64,000 bases of DNA, taken from the NCBI RefSeq assembly GCF_900094935.1, contig NZ_FMBA01000006.1, forward strand, positions 1-64,000, in the 5' to 3' direction. Shown here one piece after another: positions 1 to 7,482 of the stretch. Positions within the stretch are counted from its first letter, which is position 1. Each line of letters begins with the position of its first letter. Made by a program: the position numbers and the translations under genes. Under the pieces are notes generated by a model that saw only the letters and a program-made list of their open reading frames with translations, ran no database searches and was not told the origin of the DNA. The DNA comes from Gilliamella intestini (GTDB lineage: Bacteria; Pseudomonadota; Gammaproteobacteria; Enterobacterales; Orbaceae).

Positions 1-243
1 AACCAGACGACGTTCACTGGGAATACCGAAAAGATACCCCAATAGCATGATTTTAAACAGTCTGACCGGATCTTCTGCCAGGCGCCCGTTATTAGGGCAA
101 TAAAGTGGTGCTACCGCTTCTCGAATAAATTCAAAATCAATGACTTTAGCTATTTTACGAACAAGATGATTTTGAGGAACAAGCGCATCTAGTGAGATTT
201 GCTCTATTTTTTCTGGTGTCGCTGGAGTTGGTTTTTTTAGCAT
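1..243 (-). CDS. IS1182-family-like transposase, 5' part only (runs off the window)
   Basis: The minus strand opens with an ATG at 243-241 behind a GAGGAA ribosome site and stays open to the window edge (81 codons). The translation has the N-terminal pattern of IS1182/DUF772-type transposases: an LVPQNHLVRKI stretch near residue 20, IDFEFIREAVAPLY near 40, then NGR...DPVRLFKIMLLGYLFGI and SERR. The catalytic residues lie outside the window, so intactness cannot be judged. Family assignment is from memory of these motifs. The next gene, galU, faces the same way and lies upstream of it. Confidence 0.8.
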   Translation of the reverse strand, partial: MLKKPTPATPEKIEQISLDALVPQNHLVRKIAKVIDFEFIREAVAPLYCPNNGRLAEDPVRLFKIMLLGYLFGIPSERRLV

Positions 244-283
244 AGAAGAATTCCTCTTATAATGGACTCCTCTCTATTAGATC

Positions 284-311
284 AAAGAACTCGCCAAAAA
301 GCGAGTTCTTT
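284..311. repeat. Perfect 11-bp hairpin upstream of the transposase
   Basis: AAAGAACTCGC and GCGAGTTCTTT pair perfectly around a 6-nt loop. It sits in the leader of the IS transposase. Hairpins at this position in insertion sequences often limit read-through transcription into the transposase gene; here it could also help terminate galU transcription. There is no U-run on the minus-strand side. Confidence 0.55.
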
Positions 312-322
312 GTCATCAATCT

Positions 323-345
323 GAAGGACACAAACTGTGTCCTTC
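323..345 (-). terminator. Hairpin 3' of galU, possible terminator
   Basis: GAAGGACACA and TGTGTCCTTC form a perfect 10-bp stem with a 3-nt loop, 27 bases beyond the galU stop codon. The downstream side in the minus direction is not U-rich, so it is a weak intrinsic terminator at best. Together with the hairpin at 284-311 it separates galU from the transposase. Confidence 0.5.
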
Positions 346-371
346 TTAGTATTGTTTGATATTAGTTAAAA

Positions 372-1286
372 CTAAAGCGTTTTTAACCAAGTTTTAACAT
401 CACCACCTAAGCTTTTATGTCGCATCGCATATTGAACAAAAGTTTGTACATAACCTAATTTATTACCACAGTCATGACTACGGCCTTTTATGCAATAAGC
501 ATCAACGGGATCTTCTTCAAGTAACATGGCAATGGCATCAGTTAACTGAATTTCACCACCTGCGCCTAATGGCGTTTTAGCAAGTAAAGGCCAAATTTTT
601 TCAGATAACACATAACGCCCAACAATAGATTGATTTGATGGTGCTTCGTCAACCGGTGGTTTTTCAACAACGCTATACATTTGTGTAACATTCCCGGCAG
701 ATAGCGATTCACCATGGCAGTCAACAATACCGTAAGAAGAAACTAATTCTTTTGGCACGGGCTCTACCATGATTTGGCTATGTTTGGTTTCATGGTAATT
801 TTTGATCATTGCAGCTAAATTATCGCTGGTAAGGTCACTTTCGTATTCATCGATAATCACATCGGGTAAAACAACAGCAAAAGGTTCATTACCAACCAAA
901 GGGTAAGCACATAATACCGCATGGCCAAGCCCTTTTGCTAAGCCTTGGCGAACGCTAGTTATAGTGACATTTTTAGGTAAAATGCCTTGTACTTCTTGTA
1001 ATAATTGGCGTTTAACACGCGCCTCTAACATGGCTTCTAATTCAAAACTAGTATCGAAATGGTTTTCAATTGAGTTTTTTGATGAGTGCGTAACAAATAT
1101 AATTTCAGTTATGCCTGCGGCAATACACTCTTTAACTACATATTGAATAAGTGGCTTGTCAACAACAGGGAGCATCTCCTTTGGAATAGCTTTAGTTGCT
1201 GGTAACATACGAGTACCCAAACCTGCAACAGGGATAACCGCTTTTGTTACTTTTCCATTTACTAAATTTTCTAAATTTGATGTCAT
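372..1286 (-). CDS. galU: UTP--glucose-1-phosphate uridylyltransferase
   Basis: Makes UDP-glucose from UTP and glucose 1-phosphate in the cytoplasm, for lipopolysaccharide core, capsule and trehalose/galactose metabolism. The 304-aa protein has the nucleotidyltransferase signature [18 protein letters not shown] at about residues 22-39, a [10 protein letters not shown] block near 135 and VEKP near 207, the usual sugar-phosphate site. Length matches E. coli GalU (302 aa). I chose galU over galF because the N-terminal catalytic loop is fully conserved. It lies 19 bp downstream of the DUF2569 gene on the same strand, so the two may be co-transcribed. Confidence 0.95.
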   Translation of the reverse strand: MTSNLENLVNGKVTKAVIPVAGLGTRMLPATKAIPKEMLPVVDKPLIQYVVKECIAAGITEIIFVTHSSKNSIENHFDTSFELEAMLEARVKRQLLQEVQGILPKNVTITSVRQGLAKGLGHAVLCAYPLVGNEPFAVVLPDVIIDEYESDLTSDNLAAMIKNYHETKHSQIMVEPVPKELVSSYGIVDCHGESLSAGNVTQMYSVVEKPPVDEAPSNQSIVGRYVLSEKIWPLLAKTPLGAGGEIQLTDAIAMLLEEDPVDAYCIKGRSHDCGNKLGYVQTFVQYAMRHKSLGGDVKTWLKTL

Positions 1287-1305
1287 TTTATTTCCTTAAA
1301 ACAAA

Positions 1306-1818
1306 TTAACTAATTATGTCGCTATGAGTAACTTCACTATGGCGACCATTAACAAATGTATTTTTGACTCGCACTGACTTTAACACATAAGCAATCCAAA
1401 TACTGGTATAAATGATTGCTATCACAATATCTTTTATAAAAGAAAACTCAAATTCGAATGGTAATATGATAAAAAGATACCAACATCTTTCAATTAGCTT
1501 AAAAACAATAAAACTGCTACTAAATATAATAAAAAAGTTAGGAAATTTATAACTTTTAGTAAAATATAAAAATATAATATAAGCGTTTAAAAGCAATAAT
1601 AAACAATTTAGACCCATGTCACCTAAAATAAACAGACCCAAATGAATTGTGTGCATTTTCGAGTAGGGATCCAATAATTGTGTCCATACGTCGATAAAAT
1701 CAACCACATTTAGTATAGAAAAAATAACATATCCAATGTAAAAAAAATAAGAAAATAATTCAATACCAACTAAAATTAGCCAACCGCCTAAACCTTTAAG
1801 TTCTTTTTCCTTGATCAT
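1306..1818 (-). CDS. DUF2569 family membrane protein
   Basis: A 170-aa, very hydrophobic protein with about four membrane segments (roughly residues 10-35, 58-83, 93-112 and 125-145). It begins with the family's GLGGWLILVGI motif and ends with SIWIAYVLKSVRVKNTFV, both typical of DUF2569 (YdgK-like) inner-membrane proteins, whose function is unknown. It overlaps the upstream small gene by the four bases ATGA, which suggests translational coupling, and is followed by galU. Confidence 0.75.
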   Translation of the reverse strand: MIKEKELKGLGGWLILVGIELFSYFFYIGYVIFSILNVVDFIDVWTQLLDPYSKMHTIHLGLFILGDMGLNCLLLLLNAYIIFLYFTKSYKFPNFFIIFSSSFIVFKLIERCWYLFIILPFEFEFSFIKDIVIAIIYTSIWIAYVLKSVRVKNTFVNGRHSEVTHSDIIS

Positions 1819-2096
1819 TTTTGTTCCTGCTTAATAATCGATAAATCGTTAGATTCAATGAGTGAAGGATTATCCTTATCTTTAGCTAAAGAATCAATAG
1901 CGATATAAACAATTTGGCAATTTTGTAACACGGTTTGTCTTTTAACCCCTGTTAAATTTATGTATTTACCTATTTTTTGAACGACTCTAATTAATAAAAA
2001 CAAGGTAAATATAAAATAGACAAACAAAAACTAAGAAAATGGCAGCAGGACTGGATAAAAGCATAAAAATGTAGAAAGACTTAGGAAAACAAGCAT
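1815..2096 (-). pseudogene. Small membrane protein gene interrupted by an in-frame TAG
   Basis: From a TTG at 2027 there is a 70-aa open frame with one N-terminal membrane segment and a polar tail. No ribosome site precedes that TTG. Reading upstream in the same frame, a single TAG at 2033-2031 separates it from a further 21 open codons beginning with ATG at 2096, also strongly hydrophobic. The simplest reading is a gene of about 93 codons broken by one nonsense mutation; the alternative is a short TTG-started gene. The 3' end overlaps the DUF2569 gene by four bases. I do not recognise the family. Confidence 0.4.
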
Positions 2097-2156
2097 TCTA
2101 TCTGAGTATTTTTAGCCAATTCAGCGCTTACTCAAAAGATTTTTTATTTCAAAAAA

Positions 2157-2185
2157 GCGCTTTTGCTATCTAATCACAAAAGCGC
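2157..2185 (-). terminator. Intrinsic terminator of the secreted-protein gene
   Basis: In the minus direction GCGCTTTTG and CAAAAGCGC form a perfect 9-bp stem with an 11-nt loop, followed directly by TTTTTTG. It is 66-94 bases past the stop codon of the gene at 2251-3219. Confidence 0.8.
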
Positions 2186-2250
2186 AGCTTTATTGGTTTA
2201 ACACCCATCTTATGCTAGGGTAGCTTTCTATTAGGATTAATGGCTAAAAA

Positions 2251-3219
2251 CTAAGGTGTAACACAAATCATACGTAGAGAAGTAGAATAATCATAGCCGC
2301 CTATATCACCAAAACGTGGCCACACAGTGAGCTGGTACCTGTGGTCATCACTTTCGTCACTCGTCCAGTGAAACCCTTCTCTAAATTCTGCGCCATAAAC
2401 TGAGAGTAGCCCCCACTCTGTAATAAACCCGGCGCCTATTCGACGCTGATAATGATTACCATTTGAGGACGGCGTAGCGCCAACAGCGCCTTTACACCAA
2501 AATCCTGAGTTAAAATTGAAACAAACTGCGTTAGTGACATCTTTTACTTTAATAAGTCGATAGCCTAAACTACGGCACCAACTTACTTGATTAGGAAGAG
2601 TTTCGAATTTATTAGGCCCTCCACTGACAAACCATTTCTGCAAAACAAATCCATATTTTACAACTTCATTACCTGAACTATCCCTACCCACTAGCTCAAA
2701 TGTCTGTGGTAAATTTGGCACAGTAATTTTACCTGGATCTGTTGACTGTTTCTGACTATTATTTGCCATTGGTCCGGTTAACTTAACACGTGCTACAACT
2801 TTTCCTTTATCGGCAGGAGTAGTCATCCACCACTCATTAGCAACGACATTCGTTACTGTTGCTGTTATTCCCTCATGTGTGACAGGTTCCCATATCAATC
2901 CCCCCTCATATCCGTCTATCAATAAATCAAAATATAACCCATCAGCACCCGTTGTCGGAAAATTTTGACTGTATAACATCGGGTTAATTTGAACTAAGAA
3001 TCCCTTATATGGATTCCATATTTCAGCTGGACCTGCCAGAAAGTCGCTATCGTGAATATCGTCAAGAACGCCACCACCAAATCGTAGACTCGGCCTTGCG
3101 TAATTGATAACTGGCGACGGAATCATTATTGCATCACTACGATTACCCGATCGTTCAATTTTACTTATTGATGCCTGTAAATTCCATGAAGACGACAATA
3201 ATAATGCTAATACTAGCAC
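2251..3219 (-). CDS. Predicted secreted protein of unknown function; 5' end probably frameshifted or phase-variable
   Basis: The longest conventional ORF starts at a GTG (3219) with no ribosome site and would cut a signal peptide in half: the hydrophobic core VLVLALLL ends at LQA, a likely cleavage site. The same frame stays open for 51 more codons upstream (to 3372), giving a basic n-region (SKLSLK, SPKLSQK) but no ATG, GTG or TTG. The mature part of about 300 aa has paired cysteines (WCRSLGYR, VCFNF, FWCKG), a WTSDES motif and the ending LRMICVTP. This resembles the terminal domain of enterobacterial invasin-like surface proteins (DUF823-like), but that link is weak. See the repeat and promoter features just upstream. 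Confidence 0.6.
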   Translation of the reverse strand: MLVLALLLSSSWNLQASISKIERSGNRSDAIMIPSPVINYARPSLRFGGGVLDDIHDSDFLAGPAEIWNPYKGFLVQINPMLYSQNFPTTGADGLYFDLLIDGYEGGLIWEPVTHEGITATVTNVVANEWWMTTPADKGKVVARVKLTGPMANNSQKQSTDPGKITVPNLPQTFELVGRDSSGNEVVKYGFVLQKWFVSGGPNKFETLPNQVSWCRSLGYRLIKVKDVTNAVCFNFNSGFWCKGAVGATPSSNGNHYQRRIGAGFITEWGLLSVYGAEFREGFHWTSDESDDHRYQLTVWPRFGDIGGYDYSTSLRMICVTP

Positions 3220-3352
3220 GGCTTTTTGAGATAACTTCGGCGATAATGCCGATAATAATTTAAGTGATAACTTCGAGAATATAAACGAGGAAAGCGTAAA
3301 AAATTGTCTAAGGGCGTTATTTGATAAATTTAAGAGATAGGGTTGCCAGTGT

Positions 3353-3373
3353 CGGTGTTCGGTGTTCGGTGTT
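3353..3373 (-). repeat. Three tandem copies of heptanucleotide AACACCG at the 5' end of the secreted-protein gene
   Basis: On the minus strand AACACCG occurs three times in a row, followed by a degenerate ACACTGG. Seven is not a multiple of three, so each gained or lost unit shifts the reading frame. Two ATGs lie just upstream (3394 and 3389). With one extra unit the ATG at 3389 reads into the signal-peptide frame; with one unit fewer, or two extra, the ATG at 3394 does. With the three copies seen here neither ATG is in frame. Confidence 0.75.
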
Positions 3374-3377
3374 TAAA

Positions 3378-3406
3378 ATTATACAACATAACATTTCGCC
3401 TGTCAA
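3378..3406 (-). promoter_or_regulatory. Consensus sigma70 promoter (TTGACA, 17-bp spacer, TATAAT)
   Basis: On the minus strand TTGACA (3406-3401) and TATAAT (3383-3378) are separated by exactly 17 bp. Both hexamers are perfect matches to consensus. Transcription from it would begin at about 3371, inside the first heptanucleotide repeat. The two candidate ATGs lie between the hexamers, so this promoter and translation from those ATGs are mutually exclusive: the ATGs would need a promoter further upstream. Confidence 0.65.
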
Positions 3407-3442
3407 TTAATTATTTGTTTTATTTAATTTTTTATTTTTATT

Positions 3443-3459
3443 AGTTCACTAAGTGAACT
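3443..3459. promoter_or_regulatory. 8-bp palindrome, operator-like
   Basis: AGTTCACT-A-AGTGAACT is a perfect inverted repeat with a one-base centre. It lies 37 bp upstream of the -35 hexamer at 3406-3401. A dimeric regulator site is plausible; no protein is implied by the sequence. Confidence 0.4.
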
Positions 3460-3634
3460 GAATTGGTTATGATTGTAACTATAAAAAAAACACTTGGCTA
3501 GTTTTTTGTGGGATTTTTTTGAAGACTGCTAATAACCTTCTGATTTATCAAAAGGATTATTTCAGGTATATGCTAGGTGATGTATTTAATAAAAATTCGA
3601 TAGGTTTGAATATTGGCAATTTTCCATAATTAAA

Positions 3635-3665
3635 GGTGCAATTCGTAAATTTAACGAACCGCACC
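3635..3665. terminator. Hairpin 3' of the entericidin-like gene
   Basis: In the minus direction GGTGCGGTTCG pairs with CGAATTGCACC (11 bp, two G-U wobbles) around a 9-nt loop. The following bases are TTTAATTATGG, a weak U-run. It lies about 90 bp past the stop of the gene at 3752-3901 and is the best terminator candidate for it. The remaining stretch 3460-3634 shows nothing I can name. Confidence 0.45.
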
Positions 3666-3751
3666 CAACAAGTAAAAATATAAAATACAAAACATTTTTA
3701 CTCTAAAAATAGTTAAAAAACGGATATTTTGCTAGACATAGATAACCTTAG

Positions 3752-3901
3752 TTACATTTTATCACTCACTTTTTCGGCTGTATGTGAAATGGCTTTTCCG
3801 CCAGATTCGACATCTTGACCAACACCTTTAACGGTGTTACATCCAACAACTAGAGTCGTCATTGCTATACCTAATATTAACATTAACATTTTATGGAACA
3901 T
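3752..3901 (-). CDS. Entericidin-like small lipoprotein
   Basis: A 49-codon gene with AAGGAG at good spacing before the ATG (3901). The product starts MFHKMLM, has a short hydrophobic stretch and the lipobox VVGC with the lipidated cysteine at residue 21. After it comes NTVKGVGQDVESGGKAI, closely matching the mature part of entericidins A/B (CNT-GVG-D---GG-AI). In E. coli these are small lipoproteins thought to act as a toxin/antidote pair in stationary phase. Only one copy is seen here. It begins 17 bp after the tyrB stop codon on the same strand and is probably co-transcribed with it. Confidence 0.85.
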   Translation of the reverse strand: MFHKMLMLILGIAMTTLVVGCNTVKGVGQDVESGGKAISHTAEKVSDKM

Positions 3902-3918
3902 AAAAATACACTCCTTTA

Positions 3919-5121
3919 TTAACATGATTGTTTTAGTGCAGCAAATGCTTCTGCCACACGTTCGATATTATGGTGATTTAAACCTGCTACACACATTCTT
4001 CCGCTACCCACCAAATAAATAGCAAAATTATCTTTTAATTGTGTAACTTGCTCTTTACTAAAACCGGTATAACTAAACATGCCTTGCTGTTTTACTAAAT
4101 AATCAAAATGACAATCAGGTACTGCTTTTTTTAATAATTCAACTAGAGTTGATCGCATGGTTACGATGCGATTTCTCATGGAGTCGACTTCTTTAAACCA
4201 TTGCGCTTTAAGTTCTGGATTATTTAAAACATAACTCACTAACTGCACGCCATATGCCGCAGGAGAAGAATAATTTTTGCGAACGGTTGCTTGCAGCTGC
4301 CCTAATACGCAGTTGGCAACATTATTGTTATCACATAAAACCGATAAACCACCGACACGTTCACCATAAAGTGAAAATGTTTTCGAAAATGAGTTGCTAA
4401 CAAATCCACACAATCCTGCATCTGCCATTTTTCGAATCGCATAAACGTCTTGTTCAATACCTTTGCCAAAGCCTTGATAAGCAATATCCATAAATGGAAT
4501 AAGATCTCGTGCTTGTAAAACTGCTATTACTTTATCCCACTGTGCTTGCGTTAGATCAGCGCCAGTTGGGTTATGGCAACAAGGGTGTAGTAAGACTATG
4601 CTTTTAGCTGGTAGTTGATTTAATGTTTCAAGCATTGCCTCAAATTTTACGCCACATGTTTGTTCATCAAAGTAAGGATATTGGTTTACTTTAAAACCTG
4701 CACCATTAAAAATGGCGATGTGATTTTCCCAAGTTGGAGCGCTGACCCATACTTGTGAATTTGGGAAATAGCGAAATAAAAAATCAGCACCTATTTTAAG
4801 AGCACCCGATCCGCCTAAGGTTTGTATCGTTGCGATACGTTTATCTTTATAGGCCGAATGCTCTTCACCAAATAATAAAGATTGGATCGCTTGGCAATAA
4901 GCTGGTAGCCCACTCATGGGTAAATACAATTGAGCATCTTGATTGTGATGATAGATATAATCACGCGCCGTTTTAATACATTGTAATTGAGGCACTATGC
5001 TATTTTCATCATAATAATAACCAATACTTAAATTTATTTTGTTGTCTCGACTATCATTAATAAATTCAGAAACTAACGATAAAATCGGGTCCCCTGCATA
5101 CGGCTCTACTTTTTCAAACAT
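3919..5121 (-). CDS. tyrB: Aromatic-amino-acid aminotransferase
   Basis: PLP-dependent class I aminotransferase that carries out the last step of tyrosine and phenylalanine synthesis, with side activity on aspartate and leucine. The 400-aa protein tracks E. coli TyrB along its whole length: [14 protein letters not shown] at the start, the VNLSIG-like [24 protein letters not shown] near 105, [12 protein letters not shown] near 185, the PLP lysine in [17 protein letters not shown] near 247-263, and the substrate arginine in [10 protein letters not shown] near 380. I favour tyrB over aspC from these segments. The downstream neighbour is the entericidin-like gene; no TyrR box was recognised upstream. 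Confidence 0.92.
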   Translation of the reverse strand: MFEKVEPYAGDPILSLVSEFINDSRDNKINLSIGYYYDENSIVPQLQCIKTARDYIYHHNQDAQLYLPMSGLPAYCQAIQSLLFGEEHSAYKDKRIATIQTLGGSGALKIGADFLFRYFPNSQVWVSAPTWENHIAIFNGAGFKVNQYPYFDEQTCGVKFEAMLETLNQLPAKSIVLLHPCCHNPTGADLTQAQWDKVIAVLQARDLIPFMDIAYQGFGKGIEQDVYAIRKMADAGLCGFVSNSFSKTFSLYGERVGGLSVLCDNNNVANCVLGQLQATVRKNYSSPAAYGVQLVSYVLNNPELKAQWFKEVDSMRNRIVTMRSTLVELLKKAVPDCHFDYLVKQQGMFSYTGFSKEQVTQLKDNFAIYLVGSGRMCVAGLNHHNIERVAEAFAALKQSC

Positions 5122-5315
5122 TTTTACAATCCAATTGGTACAAATAATAATAATAATAAATAATTGTAGATTATTGCACCAACTCTATTGGCGATCAATC
5201 ATTAAATATTAGTTTTATAGCAAATAATTAAGTTGATTTTTGGTTGGAAAATTGCCGTTTTTTAATAAGAGGAATAAACAACAAAATAACCCAAAAAGGC
5301 ATGTTTTTATATTAA

Positions 5316-5355
5316 TTTTATACTGAAACACATAGTTACCTGAAACTTTTTGACA
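5316..5355 (-). repeat. Dispersed 40-bp repeat, copy 1
   Basis: On the minus strand it reads from TGTCAAAAAGTTTCAGG to GTTTCAGTATAAAA. It matches copy 2 (8396-8435) at all but a few of 40 positions. It abuts the ridA terminator in the tyrB-ridA gap. Confidence 0.75.
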
Positions 5356-5358
5356 AAA

Positions 5359-5380
5359 ATTAGCACCTATTGGTGCTAAT
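5359..5380 (-). terminator. Terminator of ridA
   Basis: In the minus direction ATTAGCACC and GGTGCTAAT form a perfect 9-bp stem with a 4-nt loop, followed by TTTTTG, starting 13 bases after the ridA stop codon. Confidence 0.85.
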
Positions 5381-5393
5381 TTGATAAGCAAAT

Positions 5394-5777
5394 TTATTTA
5401 GCGGCAATAACTTCGATTTCGACTTTAGCATCTTTGGGAATTCGAGCTACTTGTACGCAAGAACGTGCAGGGAAAGATGCATTATTTTCAATAAAAAAGG
5501 CTTCGTATACTGCATTTACCGCAGCAAAATCATTCATATCGGCTAAAAAAATAGTCGTTTTAACAATATTATTTACTTGATAACCCGCAGCGGTAACAAT
5601 GGCTTTAACATTAGCTAAACTTTGTTTGGCTTGCTCTTTAACACAAGTTGGCATTTCACCAGTTGTTGGATCTAATGGAATTTGTCCTGAGGCAAATAAC
5701 ATATTGCCTAAATCCATAGCTTGAACATAAGGTCCAATAGCGGCTGGCGCTTTATCAGTACTAATTATTTTTGCCAT
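5394..5777 (-). CDS. ridA: RidA family reactive-intermediate deaminase
   Basis: Hydrolyses reactive enamine/imine intermediates released by PLP enzymes such as threonine dehydratase, protecting other PLP enzymes in the cytoplasm. The 127-aa protein is full length for the YjgF/YER057c/UK114 family: GPYVQAMDLGNMLFASGQIPLDP near 16-38, and the active-site arginine in the FPARSCVQVARIPKDAKVEIE block near 101-121. AAAGGAG precedes the ATG. It stands alone with its own terminator, divergent from ffh. Confidence 0.93.
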   Translation of the reverse strand: MAKIISTDKAPAAIGPYVQAMDLGNMLFASGQIPLDPTTGEMPTCVKEQAKQSLANVKAIVTAAGYQVNNIVKTTIFLADMNDFAAVNAVYEAFFIENNASFPARSCVQVARIPKDAKVEIEVIAAK

Positions 5778-5976
5778 ATTTAATTTTCTCCTTTTTAATC
5801 TATTGCATTATTTAGTTATCAATATGGTGAATATATTTGGTTTTTCTTTTTTGTTTTATGTTCTCATTTCATCAGGAACACAATTTAGTGTCAAGCTAAC
5901 GCAAAATTATGATCGTGGGACTTATTGAAATTTTCTGATATTATAAACATAATTTTTTTATTCATTGAGAGTTAAT

Positions 5977-7344
5977 ATGTTCGAGAATTTAACCGACCGT
6001 TTATCACAAACATTCCGCAATATTAGTGGTCGAGGAAGATTATCTGAAGATAATATCAAAGATGCATTGCGCGATGTTCGTATGGCACTACTTGAGGCCG
6101 ATGTTGCACTACCCGTAGTTCGTGAATTTATTAATCAAGTTAAAGAAAAGGCTGTTGGATTAGATGTCAATAAGAGCTTAACCCCAGGTCAAGAATTTAT
6201 CAAAATAGTTCAGGCAGAATTAACAACGGCTATGGGTGAGGTTAATAGTTCGCTCAATTTGGCAACTCAACCACCCGCAGTGATTTTAATGGCAGGTTTG
6301 CAAGGGGCAGGTAAAACAACGAGCGTTGCTAAGCTAGCTAAATTTTTAAAAGAAAAACATAAAAAGAAAGTGTTGGTTGTTTCTGCCGATGTTTATCGCC
6401 CTGCTGCGATTAAACAGCTCGAAACGTTAGCTAAAGCTATTGATGTTGAAGTTTTTCCATCTGATATTGCTGAAAAGCCAGTCAATATCGTTAATAAAGC
6501 TATTTCGCACGCTAAATTGCAATTTTTTGATGTGTTAATTGTTGATACTGCAGGCCGTTTGCATGTTGATAGCGATATGATGGATGAAATCAAAGCGCTC
6601 CATCATGCCGTCAATCCAATTGAAACGCTATTTGTGGTCGATGCTATGACAGGGCAAGATGCTGCTAATACCGCAAAAGCATTTAATGATGCATTACCGC
6701 TTACTGGTGTAATTTTAACAAAAGTTGACGGGGATGCTCGTGGTGGTGCAGCGTTATCAATTCGCCATATTACCGGTAAGCCAATTAAATTTTTAGGAAT
6801 GGGTGAAAAGACAGACGCTTTAGAGCCATTTTACCCTGATCGCATTGCTTCACGTATTTTAGGTATGGGCGATGTGCTATCTTTAATTGAAGAGTTGCAA
6901 AGCAATGTCGATCGCGAAAAAGCTGAAAAAATTGCCAAGAAGCTAAAAAAAGGTGATAAATTTGATTTTAACGATTTCCAAGATCAGTTAAAACAGATGC
7001 GTAATATGGGCGGAATGGGGGCTTTGTTAGCTAAATTGCCAGGTGTTGGTCAACTTCCTGATCATATTAAAGCACAGATGGATGATAAAATTACCATCAA
7101 AATGGAAGCAATCATTGGTTCAATGACATTAAAAGAGCGAGCTAACCCTGAAATCATTAAAGGATCTCGTAAACGCCGTATTGCCAACGGTTCGGGAACT
7201 CAGGTTCAAGATGTCAACAAGCTGTTAAAACAGTTTGAAGATATGCAAAAGATGATGAAAAAAATGAAAGGTGGCGGCATGATGAAGATGATGCGCCAAA
7301 TGAAAGGATTAATGGGCGGTGGTATGGGATTACCTCCTCGTTAA
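5977..7344 (+). CDS. ffh: Signal recognition particle protein Ffh
   Basis: GTPase subunit of the bacterial signal recognition particle; binds 4.5S RNA and hydrophobic signal sequences and docks with FtsY. The 455-aa protein has the helical N domain, the G domain (GLQGAGKTTS near 106, DVYRPAA, DTAGR near 188, TKVDGDARGG near 245) and a methionine-rich M domain ending in MMKMMRQMKG and GGGMGLPPR. I set the start at ATG 5977 (MFENLTDRLS), which aligns with E. coli; the frame is open 12 bases further to a TTG. A terminator follows at 7439. Confidence 0.96.
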   Translation: MFENLTDRLSQTFRNISGRGRLSEDNIKDALRDVRMALLEADVALPVVREFINQVKEKAVGLDVNKSLTPGQEFIKIVQAELTTAMGEVNSSLNLATQPPAVILMAGLQGAGKTTSVAKLAKFLKEKHKKKVLVVSADVYRPAAIKQLETLAKAIDVEVFPSDIAEKPVNIVNKAISHAKLQFFDVLIVDTAGRLHVDSDMMDEIKALHHAVNPIETLFVVDAMTGQDAANTAKAFNDALPLTGVILTKVDGDARGGAALSIRHITGKPIKFLGMGEKTDALEPFYPDRIASRILGMGDVLSLIEELQSNVDREKAEKIAKKLKKGDKFDFNDFQDQLKQMRNMGGMGALLAKLPGVGQLPDHIKAQMDDKITIKMEAIIGSMTLKERANPEIIKGSRKRRIANGSGTQVQDVNKLLKQFEDMQKMMKKMKGGGMMKMMRQMKGLMGGGMGLPPR

Positions 7345-7438
7345 GTCATTAATACTAAATTTTCAATTAAATGAGTTATAACTGAGTACTTAGTAACTGT
7401 TAACTATAGCTCGCCGTACAACCACTATCGCGCTTATA

Positions 7439-7476
7439 AACCACTATCCACTTATAAATAGTGCGATAGTGGTTTT
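7439..7476 (+). terminator. Terminator downstream of ffh
   Basis: AACCACTATC-CACT pairs with AGTG-C-GATAGTGGTT (14 bp with one bulged C), then TTTTAATTG. An extra partial copy, AACCACTATCGC, lies just upstream at 7420-7431 and could form an alternative stem with the same 3' arm. The site lies between convergent ffh and rhtA and may serve both. Confidence 0.75.
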
Positions 7477-7482
7477 AATTGT

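Noticed and set aside
372-1286. galF instead of galU
   Set aside because: The catalytic N-terminal loop is complete and no colanic-acid or O-antigen genes are adjacent.
3353-3373. Start of a CRISPR array
   Set aside because: Units are seven bases and directly abutting, without spacers. I noticed no repeat-spacer pattern elsewhere in the window.
3834-4022. 62-codon plus-strand ORF
   Set aside because: It lies antisense to the entericidin-like gene and the end of tyrB, with no ribosome site; both opposite-strand genes are well supported.
5140-5165. Run of AAT triplets upstream of tyrB
   Set aside because: Short, lies in an AT-rich promoter region, and triplet changes would not alter any reading frame; no reason to see it as a switch.
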